From positions 4,747,367 to 4,811,366 of the forward strand of contig JACGWO010000012.1 in the NCBI GenBank assembly GCA_034509735.1: 64,000 nt of DNA, given 5' to 3'. Both the position numbers and the translations under genes were made by a program. The DNA comes from Sesamum alatum. Its lineage: Eukaryota > Streptophyta > Magnoliopsida > Lamiales > Pedaliaceae. The notes beneath the pieces are model-generated. The model ran no database searches, was not told the origin of the DNA, and saw nothing but the letters and a program-made list of their open reading frames with translations. This document shows positions 12,034-22,762 of this stretch, one piece after another (within the stretch, counting starts at the first letter, position 1; every line of letters begins with the position of its first letter).

Positions 12034-12376
12034 TGCTGAGAAACGAAAGAAGCATAAAAGATAGCCATCATGAAAATATATTGAGAAGCCATTAGAAGAG
12101 AGCTTGAAATATTCTTGAAGGTACTCCTTTTAGTAAAGCAGAAAATCGAATAATGAATGTACAGTGCTTGTGTGCTATTTATAGGAGTAAGACTGCTATA
12201 AACTAACCCTAACAACTTAACTGCATTAATTAACCTACTAAAACAGACTATCAACAGAAAAATAAACTAATGCGTTACATACAACTGCCAAGTTGCTAAG
12301 CTTGAAGAAACGTGCTTGAGTAAGTAGCAACTTAGCTCAAACTTTGGTCAAGTCACAATTGTGAGGGGTTTTAGCA
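12034..12376 (-). repeat. Ty1/copia LTR (3' LTR of copy A)
   Basis: This 343-bp LTR reads TGCTAAAACC...TCTCAGCA on the minus strand and is about 97% identical by eye to 16768-17108 (around nine substitutions and two small indels). It contains a TATA box, cctataaata, on the minus strand (about 12176-12185). Purine-rich sequence (gtgggggg, minus strand) lies just before it as the polypurine tract. No matching target duplication is found at the far end, because the tandem's right side is truncated. Confidence 0.88.
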
Positions 12377-15300
12377 GCCCCCCACAAGATGAACTTGGGT
12401 TGAAGTTCACCAAGTTCAACTTGGACAACATGCTCCTAAAATTGGAGCCTGACAAGCCTTTAGTGAGCACATCGCCACATGCATGCTTGAACCAACATGC
12501 ATAGGCGAAATAAGTCCTTCTTTATACTTGTCCCTCACAATATGACAGTCAATTTCTAGATGCTTTGTGCCTTCATAGAATACAGGATTGGCCGTTATGT
12601 GAAGCGCAGCCTTGTTGTCACAGTAAAATGGTATAGGCTTCCTGACTTCAATCCCCAAGTCCTCCAGCAGAAATGTGATCCATGTAAGCTCACACACTGT
12701 GGATGCCATGCTCTTATATTCCGCTTCAGCTGTGGATTTTGAAAATGTGGCCTGTTTCTTCGTTTTGCAAAATCCTGTTAGTGACCTTCTTGAGTCCAAG
12801 AAGGCAGCCCAATCTGCATCAGAGTACGCAGTTAGTGCTAAATCATTGTTAACCGAAAAAAACAAACATGTATCTGATGACCCTTAAAGATACTTCACCA
12901 CATGGATGGCTGCATCCCAATGTCATTTGCAAGGTGACTGTAGGAACTGGCTTAGTTGTTGTGTTGCATGAGATATGTCAGGTCTTGTGAAGCTCAGGTA
13001 AAGCAGCCTTCCAACCAACCTTCTATACCTCGAAAGGTCTGGCAGTGGGTTTTCATTGTCTGTCACCAGCTTAAGACCTACAGGCGTAGGAGTTACCACT
13101 GATTTGCAATGGCTCAGTCCTGCATCCTTGATTATGTCTAGAGTGTATTTTCTTTGAGTAGCAACTAATCCTGCTGCGGACCTAGCCAATTCTATTCCTA
13201 GGAAGTATCTTGCTGGCCCTAAATCCCTGATGGTAAAAATCCCATGAACGTAGTCTTTTACTTCTTTGATTCTTTCCTCCTTGGCAGCCATGATCAAGAT
13301 ATCATCAACAGACACTAATAAAATCACCAAATTCAAACCTGATCCTTTGATGAATAGGCAATGATCATTCCTTGACTACTTGAATCCAAAATTCTCCATC
13401 TTCTCTGTAAACACTTGATTCCACTGCCTCGAAGCGTACTTCAGCCCATACAAAGATTTCTTGAGTTTGCAAACTTTCCCCTGAGGCACCTTGTACCTCT
13501 CTAGTACCTCCATGTAAATGTCCTCCTCGAGTGTCCAATGCAGGAATGCATTGTTTATATCAATCTGATGCAAAGGCCATCCATTCGAAGCCACAATTGA
13601 CAACAACACCCTAATTGTCATTGCTTTAGCCACTGGAGCAAAGCAGTCATTGTAGTCCACCCCTTCAACTTGACTGTAGCCCTTTGCTACAAGTCTTGCC
13701 TTGCATCTCTCCACCGATCCATCGGCATTGTGTTTCACCTTGTAGATCCATCTGCAACCAATGGCCCTTTTGTTAGCTGGAAGTGAAGTGAGTTGCCAAG
13801 TTCCATTCTTCTCAAGTGCGTGGATTTCTGCTCTCATGGCATCCCTCCACTCTTCTTTCTTCACTGCCTCACCATAGTTCTTTGGTTCCTGCAATTCAGA
13901 AATAGAGTCTACGAAGCAGCTGTATTCAAGTGAAAAAGATACTTTATCTAACACATTATCCTCTTGAGAGAGGGAGCATTCAAAATCCTTCAGCCATCCA
14001 AGCCTTTGTGTCTGCCTACTAGACCTTCTTAATTGTACAGGAGCCTCCTTATTAGGTGTTGATACATCCCTGCTAGGACCCTTGATATTAGAAGTGTCAC
14101 AGTCAAGGGTAGGTAGAGGTAAGCAAAGTTCAGTGGGTTTGCTTTCCTTGTAAGGAAACACCCCTTCACAGAAAGTAACATCCCTTGAAATAAGCATGTT
14201 TTTCGAGTCCAAATCCATCAATTTATATCCCTTTTACCCATATGCATACCCTAAAAATACACATATGTGAGCACGTACATCAAACTTTCCTTTGTGAGGC
14301 CAAACATTGGTTGCAAAAGCAAGGCATCCAAAAACCTTGAATTGATCATAAACAACACCTTTATTACGTAGAACTTTATAGGGTGTTTTCCAGTTTAGTA
14401 TAGGAGTAGGTAGTCTATTTATGATATTTGTGGTTGTTAAAAGGGCCTCACCCCAAAATTTCTTGGGTAGATTAGCTTGGAATAATAAAGCTCTAGCCAC
14501 TTGTAAAATGTGTTGGTGCTTTCGCTCCACAACACCATTTTGTTGTGAGGAGTACACACAAGTTCTTTGGTGTATAACACCTTGTCCCAGGAAAAATTCT
14601 TGGCATTCATTGTTAGTAAATTCTGTGCTATTATCTGATCTAACTTTCTTAATTTTTGCATAAAACTGCCTGTCAATCATGTTAAAGAAATACTTAAGTT
14701 TCTGTAAGGCTTGGGACTTGTGTTGTAACAAGAAAACCCAAGTTGCTCTATCTACTGTGATCATCCACTATAGTCAACATATAAGGCGTATTAGACCAAG
14801 AGGCTTCCCTACAAGGACCCCAAATATCCAAGTGAATGAGATCAAAGACAACATCAGTTTTAGAAGTACTCAAAGGAAAAGGTAATCTGTGCTTTTTAGC
14901 CAGTGGATAAATTTCACAAATGGACAAATCACATCTTTTATTCCTCAAGAATTGTAAATGTTTCAATATATCAGGGGATGCATTCCCCAACCTTTTATGC
15001 CAGACAGTAAAATTGCTATTAACATCGATTACAGAAGTATGCAAAGCCCTATCTATATGAGTCTGTCCATTTGCAGCTTTAGAAAATGAGTCTTTATCCA
15101 GCAGGTAAAGCTTTCCTACCTGCTCTCCTATAGCTATAGTCCTCTTAGTCAGAGGGTCCTGCAAGGCACAGCATTGCTTTGTAAACTTGACACACATATT
15201 AGCATCATCACACAATTTATTAACAGAAATAAGGTTGTGCTTAAAAGTAGGGATATGTAACACATGTTCAAGTTTAAAATCTCTTGTAAATTGAACATCT

Positions 15301-16640
15301 CCTTCTTGCACTACAGATTTCTTAGTTCCATCAGGTAATGTCACATACGCAGGTCTCTTAAGAGGTCTTAGATTGGTAAATAGAGAGATATCGGTACACA
15401 TATGGGCCGAAGCCCCACTGTCAATTATTCAATATTTTTCAGGAATCAAATAGGTAGGAGTTAAGTTGAGAAATGCATCTGCAAAGTCCTCATATTCTGC
15501 CAAATGAGTGTTGTTGTCTGTCATGTTGCCCTGTTCTTACATTATTCTCCTCAATTCAGTCCTCACAACCTTTGCCAAATTACCAGTAGGTTGATTGGTG
15601 TTGTTAGAAGTCTGGGAACTAGTCTCTCCATTCTCATAAGTGGAGCTGAGGGCCCTCCCTGGTGTGTTACTTGCCCTCCTTCTTTTTTGTTCCATCAAGT
15701 TTCGATACCACTCAGGGTATCCGTTCAAGCGGAAGCAAGTTTCCCTGGTATGCCCAGTTCGATTGCAATGATTACAGAACTGTGAATTTCTTTCTTGGTT
15801 GTCCCTCGATCTTGTTCCTTGTCTGGGACCATTGTAGTTTCTTGCATTCATTGCTCCGTCTTTGCCACCATTGGCCACACCACGTCCAAGATCATCAAGA
15901 TTCCTCACATTCATGGCTCCATCATGGAGTGTAGTGACTGAGGACACTTCCCTTTGTTTCTCTACCCAGAGGAACATAGAATATGCTTTAGCTATAGTCG
16001 GTAAAGGATCCATCAAGAGTACCTGATTCTTGACGTGATCATAGGAGTCATTGAGACACATCAAGAATTGTAACAATTGACTGGAGGCATTCTGGTCAGC
16101 AAGAGCTTTGGCAGCTCCACAGGTGCAGGATGGCAATGGATTCAAACACCCCAGTTCATCCCATAACCTCTTTAGTTTGTTGAAATATGTGGCAATTCCC
16201 AGATCCCATTGGGCAATAAACAATATTTGCCTCTGTAATTGATACAGCAGAGGCCCGTTACTTTCACCATAGCGTGACTCTAATTCAAGCCACAACTCAC
16301 GAGCTGAGGTTGTGTATAGGAAACCCTCAGTGATATCCTTCCCAATTGAATTTAGAAGCCACGAGACTACCATACAGTCAACCTTCTCCCACTGCTCAAA
16401 TGCTTCTACATCTGTGGTTTTTCGCAGGTCCCATCAATAAAACCAAGCTTAGATTTGGCCCTAAGTGCCAATCGAACGGAGCGACTTCAAGAAAGGAAGT
16501 TGGAGCCATCAAGAAGGGCAGAAACCAGGTTGATTCCTGGGTTGTCTCATGTATGTAACTGCAGTGCCTCTGGAAAGTCTTGAGGCTTATTTTCTGCAGC
16601 TGCACCAGGTGGGTTTCCCAAAACATTCTTATCGGCCATT
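12377..16640 (-). pseudogene. Ty1/copia gag-pol, copy A, inactivated
   Basis: The domain order on the minus strand is copia: gag from an ATG at 16640, with the capsid-like GAG region and a CX2CX4HX4C zinc knuckle (about 15735-15780); protease DSGAS (15409-15423); GAG-pre-integrase and integrase (about 15100-14234); reverse transcriptase (about 14000-13000); and RNase H (about 12865-12420). It is clearly dead. In-frame stops lie in gag (two), just before DSGAS, at the integrase/RT junction (near 14234) and in RT (near 13376). Frameshifts lie near 16417, 14755 and 12910. A 30-bp deletion in RNase H shows against copy B. The RT catalytic motif reads SVDD where copia has YVDD. Four of the five stops fit single C-to-T or G-to-A changes from Trp or Gln codons. 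Confidence 0.9.
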
Positions 16641-16754
16641 ATCAAATACTTCTCACAGATGCAAGAAGAATGAGAGCGAAACGAACAGAAAATTTCTAGG
16701 GTAAAAAAAAACTTCAAGAAATCAAGGAAGCAGGATCAGAGACCATCCATTGAT

Positions 16755-16767
16755 GGCTCTGATACCA
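16755..16767 (-). promoter_or_regulatory. Primer binding site for initiator tRNA-Met
   Basis: Directly after the LTR end (...TCTCAGCA) the minus strand reads TGGTATCAGAGCC, the usual plant copia primer binding site complementary to the 3' end of initiator methionine tRNA. This fixes the element's orientation and the LTR boundary. Confidence 0.9.
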
Positions 16768-17108
16768 TGCTGAGAAACGAAGGAAGCATAAAAGATAGCC
16801 ATCATGAAAATATATTGAGAAGCCATTAGAAGAGAGCTTGAAATATTCTTGAAGGTACTCCTTTTAGTAAAGCAGAAAATCGAATAATGAATGTACAGTG
16901 CTTGCGTGTTATTTATAGGAGTAAGACTACTATAAACTAACCCTAACAACTTAACTGCATTAATTAACCTACTAAAACAGACTATCAATAGAAAATAAAC
17001 TAATGCGTTAAATACAACTGCTAAGTTGCTAGGCTTGAAGAAACGTGCTTGAGTAAGTAGCAACTTAGCTCAAACTTTGGAAAGTCACAATTGTGAGGGG
17101 TTTTAGCA
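16768..17108 (-). repeat. Shared copia LTR (5' LTR of copy A, 3' LTR of copy B)
   Basis: This is a 341-bp LTR with the same TGCT/AGCA ends as 12034-12376. On its left is the primer binding site of copy A. On its right is the purine-rich tract and RNase H end of copy B. One LTR therefore serves two internal regions, which is the product expected from unequal recombination between LTRs. Confidence 0.9.
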
Positions 17109-18747
17109 GCCCCCCACAAGATGAACTTGGGTTGAAGTTCACCAAGTTCAACTTGGACAACATGTTCCTAAAATTGGAGCTTGACAAGCCTATGGTGAGC
17201 ACATCCGCCACATGCATGCTTGAATTAACATGCATAGGCGAAATAAGTCCTTCTTTATACTTGTCCCTCACAATATGACAATCAATTTCTAGATGCTTTG
17301 TGCCTTCATGGAATACGGGATTGGCTGTTATGTGAAGCGCAGCCTTGTTGTCACAGTAAAATGGTATAGGCTTCCTGACTTCAATCCCCAAGTCCTCCAG
17401 CAGAAATGTGATCCATGTAAGCTCACATACTGTGGATGCCATGCTCCTATATTCCGCTTCAGCTGTGGATTTTGAAATTGTGCCCTGTTTATTCGTTTTC
17501 CAAGAAATTGGCGTTTTTCCCAAAAATATGCAAAATCCTGTTAGTGACCTTCTTGAGTCCAAGCATGCAGCCCAATCTGCATCAGAGTACGCAGTTAGTG
17601 CTAAATCATTGTTAACCGAAAAAAACAAACATGTATCTGATGACCCTTTGAGATACTTCACCACATGGGTAGCTGCATCCCAATGTGATTTGCAAGGTGA
17701 CTGTAGGAACTGGCTTAGTTGTTGTGTTGCATGAGATATGTCAGGTCTTGTGAAGCTTAGGTAAAGCAGCCTTCCAACCAACCTTCTATACCTCGAAGGG
17801 TCTGCCAGTGGGTTTTCATTGTCTAGCAACTAATCCTGCTGCCGACCTAGCCAATTCTATTCCTAGGAAGTATCTTGTTGGCCCTAAATCCCAGATGGTA
17901 AAAATCCCATGAACGTAGTCTTTTACTTCTTTGATTCTTTCCTCCTTGGCAGCCATGATCAAGATATCATCAACATACACTAATAAAATCACCAAATTCA
18001 AACCTGATCCTTTGATGAATAGGCAGTGATCATTCCTTGACTACTTGAATCCAAAATTCTCCATCTTCTCTGTAAACACTTGGTTCCACTGCCTTGAAGC
18101 GTACTTCAGCCCATACAAAGATTTCTTGAGTTTGCAAACTTTCCCCTGAGGCACCTTGTACCCCTCTGGTACCTCCATGTAAATGTCCTCCTCGAGTGTC
18201 CTATGCAGGAATGCTTGTTTATATCAATCTGATGCAAAGGCCATCCATTCGAAGCCTCAATTGACAACAACACCCTAATTGTCACTGCCTTAGCTACTGG
18301 AGCAAAGCAGTCATTGTAGTCCACCCCTTCAACTTGACTGTAGCCCTTTGCTACAAGTCTTGCCTTGCATCTCTCCACCGATCCATCGACATTGTGTTTC
18401 ACCTTGTAGATCCATCTGCAGCCAATGGCCCTTTTGTTAGCTGGAAGTGAAGTGAGTTGCCAAGTTCCATTCTTCTCAAGTGCGTGGATTTCTGCTCTCA
18501 TGGCATCCCTCCACTCTTCTTTCTTCACTGCCTCATCATAGTTCTTTGGTTCCTGCAATTCAGAAATAGAGTCTACGAAGCAGCTGTATTCAAGTGAAAA
18601 AGATACTTTATCTAACACATTATCCTCTTGAGAGAGGGAGCATTCAAAATCCTTCAGCCATCCAGGCCTTTGGCCTACTAGACCTTCTTAATTGTACAGG
18701 AGCCTCCTTATTAGGTGTTAATACATCCCTGCTAGGACCCTTGATTA
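17109..18747 (-). pseudogene. Ty1/copia pol, copy B, truncated
   Basis: Only RNase H and most of reverse transcriptase remain. The RNase H frame is open (about 17829-17109) with DADWAACLD and SKSTAEAEYRSM. The RT segment keeps an intact YVDD (in LVYVDDILI, about 17965-17980) but has lost about 100 bp near 17823 compared with copy A and has a frameshift near 18210. It shares with copy A a TAG stop between FGFK and SRND (near 18043). Homology stops abruptly at about 18747, so the 5' half, gag and far LTR are missing. Confidence 0.88.
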
Positions 18748-20720
18748 ATTGCATGGTATTAGGCAAATTTTTAGTGATTATTTATTAGTTACACAATGAT
18801 GTCGCAATTTTAGCAATTAATTTATTTAATTTCTATATAAGATAGCCAAAATATTACAAAAGAAAATTTGAAAAGAATTTATGGAGAAATAATTGATTTA
18901 AAACATAAATTTTTTAATATATAGAAAGATTATTTTAGCATAATTAGAAATTATTTTTATGGTTGAAGTCAATGATTCCAAAATTAATTATGTTATCCAA
19001 TATGACATATACATAAATGGTTAAATACATCGAAATATTTGTTTAGCACAATTAGAAATTGATTTTAGTGGTTGAATTCAATTATTCCAAAATTAAATAT
19101 GCTACCTAATATAATATTTTAGTATTATATATAAAATAAAAGTTATAATCTCAACAAATCCCTTCATATTTTATATGTGGATTGAATAAACAAAAGACAA
19201 AATTAACAATCAATAAATTATTATATAAAACAAAAAGGGTATCATATTATAATTAGGAACCATAGAAAGAAAACAATTTCTAAACAAAATATTATATTAT
19301 AATAAAAATTATATCACAAATTATAATATTTAGAATTTAATAATTAAACAGATATAAATGGCATTTAATAAGTAGATGACTAGATTTTAGAAAATTTATA
19401 TATATGGAAATTCGTATGTACCAATAGGAATATTATTATAATTAAAAAATTCAAAATTTTCACAAATTAGCATTTGCAAAAATGTCAATAAAAAACTTAA
19501 CCCACTTTTGAAAATAAGTGTTGAGCTAAGATAAAGATGATCATATCCAAAATTATGAATTTCAAATAGATAAAATTGATATATGTATATAAAGTCAAAA
19601 TACTCTATTTTTAAATCCAACTCTAAAACTACACTAATTCTATGAGGAAGTTATATTTCTATTAATGCTTTATTGATAAATAGGAAAAAACTAATTAAAT
19701 TTTGAAAATTTAAGTGATGAACTAAAATCAAGGAGATCATATTCAAAAGTATAAATTAAAGGTAAATAATATTTTGATGCTAAGCTCATCATGCATTTAA
19801 GAAAAAAAAACATTTTAAAATTATTTAAACTCTTTAAAAAAATCGATATATACAGTGCATACTACAAATATATATGTGCGGTGGATGATATATATGTATA
19901 TATATGTTAGAATCAATATTCTCAAAATCAAAAAAATATAACAATAAATTAATAAGGGATGTAATTTAAAGAGGCCAAATACATTGAAAATTATAACATA
20001 TACTATTAATGCCTACCTACCAAATATAATATCTTTACAATTAAAAAAACTCAAAATTCTAAAAAATTAGAATTTTGGTCAAAATTGAACTATTGAAGTC
20101 AAAGACTTCCTTCAAATATATAGATTAATAGATAGATGTTATCATAGTGATGTGTTTGTACTATTGAGTTATCAGAATGTATGTCTTCTAGAATATTTAG
20201 TTAAACTACATAATATAGGGTATATATATAGCTTTGTAGTGTATAAATATATTCAAATTAAAAAAAAAAAGATAGTGTATATATATGTTAAGAGCTAAAT
20301 TTATTTTGACCGATCTAATTTATTTGTTAATTAATAATTATTCTATATAATAATAATTTAAATATATTAAATATATTACACTATTTACCTTATGATTTAA
20401 TTTAATTATAAAGACAACTCAGAAGCATAATTGTGTGAAATATATAAGGATAGTTTGATAAATATATATATATATATATATATATATTTGACTCCAATAA
20501 GTCAACCAAGGGCAAAAATGGATTTTTTTTCAATTTTTCTGTTGATATCATCAAATTTTGTCAATTTTATTAATTGAATTATCTATTTGTTGGATGAAAA
20601 TAGAAGTAAGGGTACTAAGTGTAATTTTTCAAACCATAGGGAGTTTATGTGTAATTACACCAAACCTCGAGAGAGAGGAGTGTAATTATCCCTAATATAA
20701 ATGTTCAATCCATCAAATCA
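18748..20720. other. AT-rich intergenic DNA
   Basis: No gene is seen. It begins at the truncation point of the copia tandem. Poly-A/T and (AT)n runs are frequent, the clearest at about 20463-20487. The part from about 20150 onward is a dispersed repeat (separate entry). Confidence 0.7.
20150..20695 (+). repeat. Dispersed repeat, inverted partner of 42760-43190
   Basis: Read in reverse complement, 42760-43190 repeats this segment in order: attgagttatcagaat, ttctagaatattta, gttaagagctaaattta, accgatctaattta, and ctatttgttggatgaaaata. The right end (taattacaccaaacctcgag to aattatccc) also resembles 43440-43519. It is likely a non-autonomous transposon; a member may have been rearranged around 42.8-43.5 kb. 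Confidence 0.6.
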
Positions 20721-22300
20721 CAAATTTTAATAGCTTCCACTAGTTTGCTTGATACCACAGTATATGGGGTCTTGCAAGTTCAGTACCATGCTTTTTCTGT
20801 TGATCAAGTTTGGTACCATATAAAGGAGTTTAGTTGCAAAGTACATACCGCCGTTAACTTCTTAATGGAAAAGGCATGTGAGGAGCACGTGGCCGTTAGA
20901 AAATGCGAGAGAATCGCATTTTTGGCACCATACTGTAGAGCTCTGTGCATAGTTGGTACCGTGCATTTTAACTTTGGTATAATTTTTTTATCCATTTGAA
21001 TTTGCGTTCAACTTTCATTTGATGACTTTTTATGATTCAAAATCAAACGAAAAATATCTATTTTGTATATTACTCGAGTTTAGCAAATTTAATTTTCTTT
21101 TTATTTTTTAAACTATCACTTTATGTTCAAATTAATTTATTTGAAACTTAATTTGGAGTTATCATTACGAAAATAAAAATGAAAACTCAAGCAATTTTTT
21201 TCAAAATATTAATACGTAAAAAAATATTAATAAAATATGTACAAGATTTAAGAATTTTAAGATATCAAGTAAATCTAATTGATTGATTTAACAAAAAATT
21301 CTATAATTCTTTTCCATACATCACTCATACCCGCGAGTATTTTAGAGTCTAGGCCCTACCTATAACCAAAATTTTTATTTCAATGGGTAGGATCAAAGTC
21401 TGGATCTAGATCTGGGCCTAATGAAAAATATTGTGTCTATGTCATGGTAATAGCTATCATAATGAGTCTGGGTTTGGGTATTACACGCCTAGTGACAAGT
21501 CAATGTGTTGGAGTTAGAATTAAGTTAAAGGGTGAAATAGAGTTATTGTTGGGGAAAAAAAAAAGTACCCCATAACCTAACTCTAACTCCAACACGTGCG
21601 GCTAATTTGACATTTGGGCGTCATAACCTATCCCTATTGTGTAATTCAATAATAACATTCTATAATTTGAGTAAAATCAAGAAATTAGGTTCCGATAAAG
21701 AATGTATCTATTGTGCAAACGACCCGTTTGTACGATATTATTTTTGGTTAACTAGAAAAACATGGTACCATCTATGCAAAGAGCCCTATCGTGTGGTACC
21801 AAAAATGTTATTTTCTCATATTTTTTTAACGGCCACGTGCTCCTCACGTGACCCCTACGTTAAGAAGTTAACGACGATATGTATAATGCAACTGAACGCT
21901 TTTATATGATACTAAATTTGGTCAATTGGAAAAATATGGTATCAAACTTGCAGAACCCCCTACACTGTGGTACCAAAAATGTAATTCCCTCCAAATTTTA
22001 ATAGGGAAAAATGCAAACAACCCCCCTGTGATATTGCAAATGTGGAAATTACCCTCCTATGAAAAAATAAATAGCAATTTACCTCCTTGTATTTTTTAAA
22101 ATGAAGCAATTTACCCCCTTGTATTTTTCAAAATAAAGCAATTTACCCCCCTAGACAGGGAGGTAAATTGCTTCATTTTGGAAAACAGATGGGGGTAAAT
22201 TGCTATTTATCTTTCATAGGAGGTAATTTGCTCATTTGCAATATCACAGGGAGGTAAATTGCATTAAACCCAATTTTAATAGCTTCCACTAGTTTGCTTG
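20721..22300. repeat. 1.24-kb inverted-repeat structure flanked by a 31-bp direct repeat
   Basis: The inverted arms are about 20751-20990 and 21745-21985; shared landmarks are ataccacag/gtaccacag, cttgcaagtt/ttctgcaagttt, gttaacttctta, and gtgaggagcacgtggccg. A smaller palindrome (about 21503-21530 with 21565-21596) lies between them. A perfect 31-bp direct repeat (caaattttaatagcttccac followed by tagtttgcttg) brackets the structure: 20721-20751 on the left, and on the right 21992-22003 plus 22282-22300, after removal of the small MITE and its duplication. A duplication of 31 bp is too long for a normal DNA-transposon target site. Confidence 0.75.
22004..22271. mobile_element. Hairpin MITE, family H, copy 1 (10-bp target duplication)
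   Basis: A 268-bp near-palindrome running gggaaaaatgcaaac ... aaattgcattaaaccc. The arms share cctgtgatattgcaaatg and blocks like tagcaatttacctcc. The 10-bp target aattttaata is repeated exactly at 21994-22003 and 22272-22281. Ends in GGG and a 9-10-bp duplication fit a Mutator-like (MULE) MITE. It sits inside the right-hand 31-bp repeat and is therefore younger than that structure. Confidence 0.85.
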
Positions 22301-22540
22301 GTGGGATCTATCGTGATTACTACAACTTAACTATTTTAATTTTTTTTAGAATAATAATAACAACAACAACAACAACAATAATAATAATAATAATAATAAA
22401 ACCCCTTATTTATATTAATTTACTGTTCTAGACTATATTTATATTGAACTTCTAATTGGGATAAGTAAAAGAAGGATGTTAATCGCCCTTTATCTACACG
22501 ATTTCCTAATATTTAGCGACTTTAGCTGCGTGTAAATCAG
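22301..22540. repeat. AT-rich DNA with (CAA)n/(TAA)n microsatellite
   Basis: A trinucleotide run of caa then taa units lies at about 22358-22400. No gene is seen. The segment leads into the CT-rich leader of the small ORF that follows. Confidence 0.7.
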
Positions 22541-22543
22541 TTG

Positions 22544-22546
22544 ATC

Positions 22547-22598
<52 letters not shown>

Positions 22599-22599
22599 A
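22544..22599 (+). repeat. Compound (CT)n(CA)n microsatellite
   Basis: About 19 CT units are followed by about eight CA units. The tract lies just upstream of a small Cys-rich ORF and would fall in its leader. A mirrored tract lies on the minus strand at 25025-25068. Confidence 0.9.
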
Positions 22600-22621
22600 T
22601 AGCTATCAGCAGAGCAGTTCA

Positions 22622-22762
22622 ATGGAAATTCCAGGGGCTGCCCGCAATTCTTCATCAGCTACATCAAACCATGGAAATCGCGGAAGCCCATTTCGGTATT
22701 TTTATTGTAGCTGCTTTAGACGCTGCTGCCGCTGTTTCTGCTGCTGCTATTCCTACCCTTAA
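22622..22762 (+). CDS. Candidate Cys-rich micropeptide, 46 residues
   Basis: The ORF starts MEIPGAARNSSS and ends in a tail with eight cysteines among the last 19 residues, spaced C-X-C-X4-CC-X-C-X-CCC. The N-terminal half is polar (Ser, Asn, Gly); the tail mixes Cys with Arg, Phe and Tyr. I chose the ATG at 22622 because the longer frame from 22541 only adds translated microsatellite. Cys-rich C-terminal tails occur in plant CYSTM-type small membrane proteins, but the fit is loose. Nothing proves that it is translated, and a chance ORF in a transcribed region is a real alternative. Confidence 0.35.
   Translation: MEIPGAARNSSSATSNHGNRGSPFRYFYCSCFRRCCRCFCCCYSYP

Noticed and set aside
11952..12254. 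100-residue minus-strand ORF, with a near copy at 16722-17063
   Set aside because: Both are translations of the copia LTR; the repetition is explained by the two LTRs.
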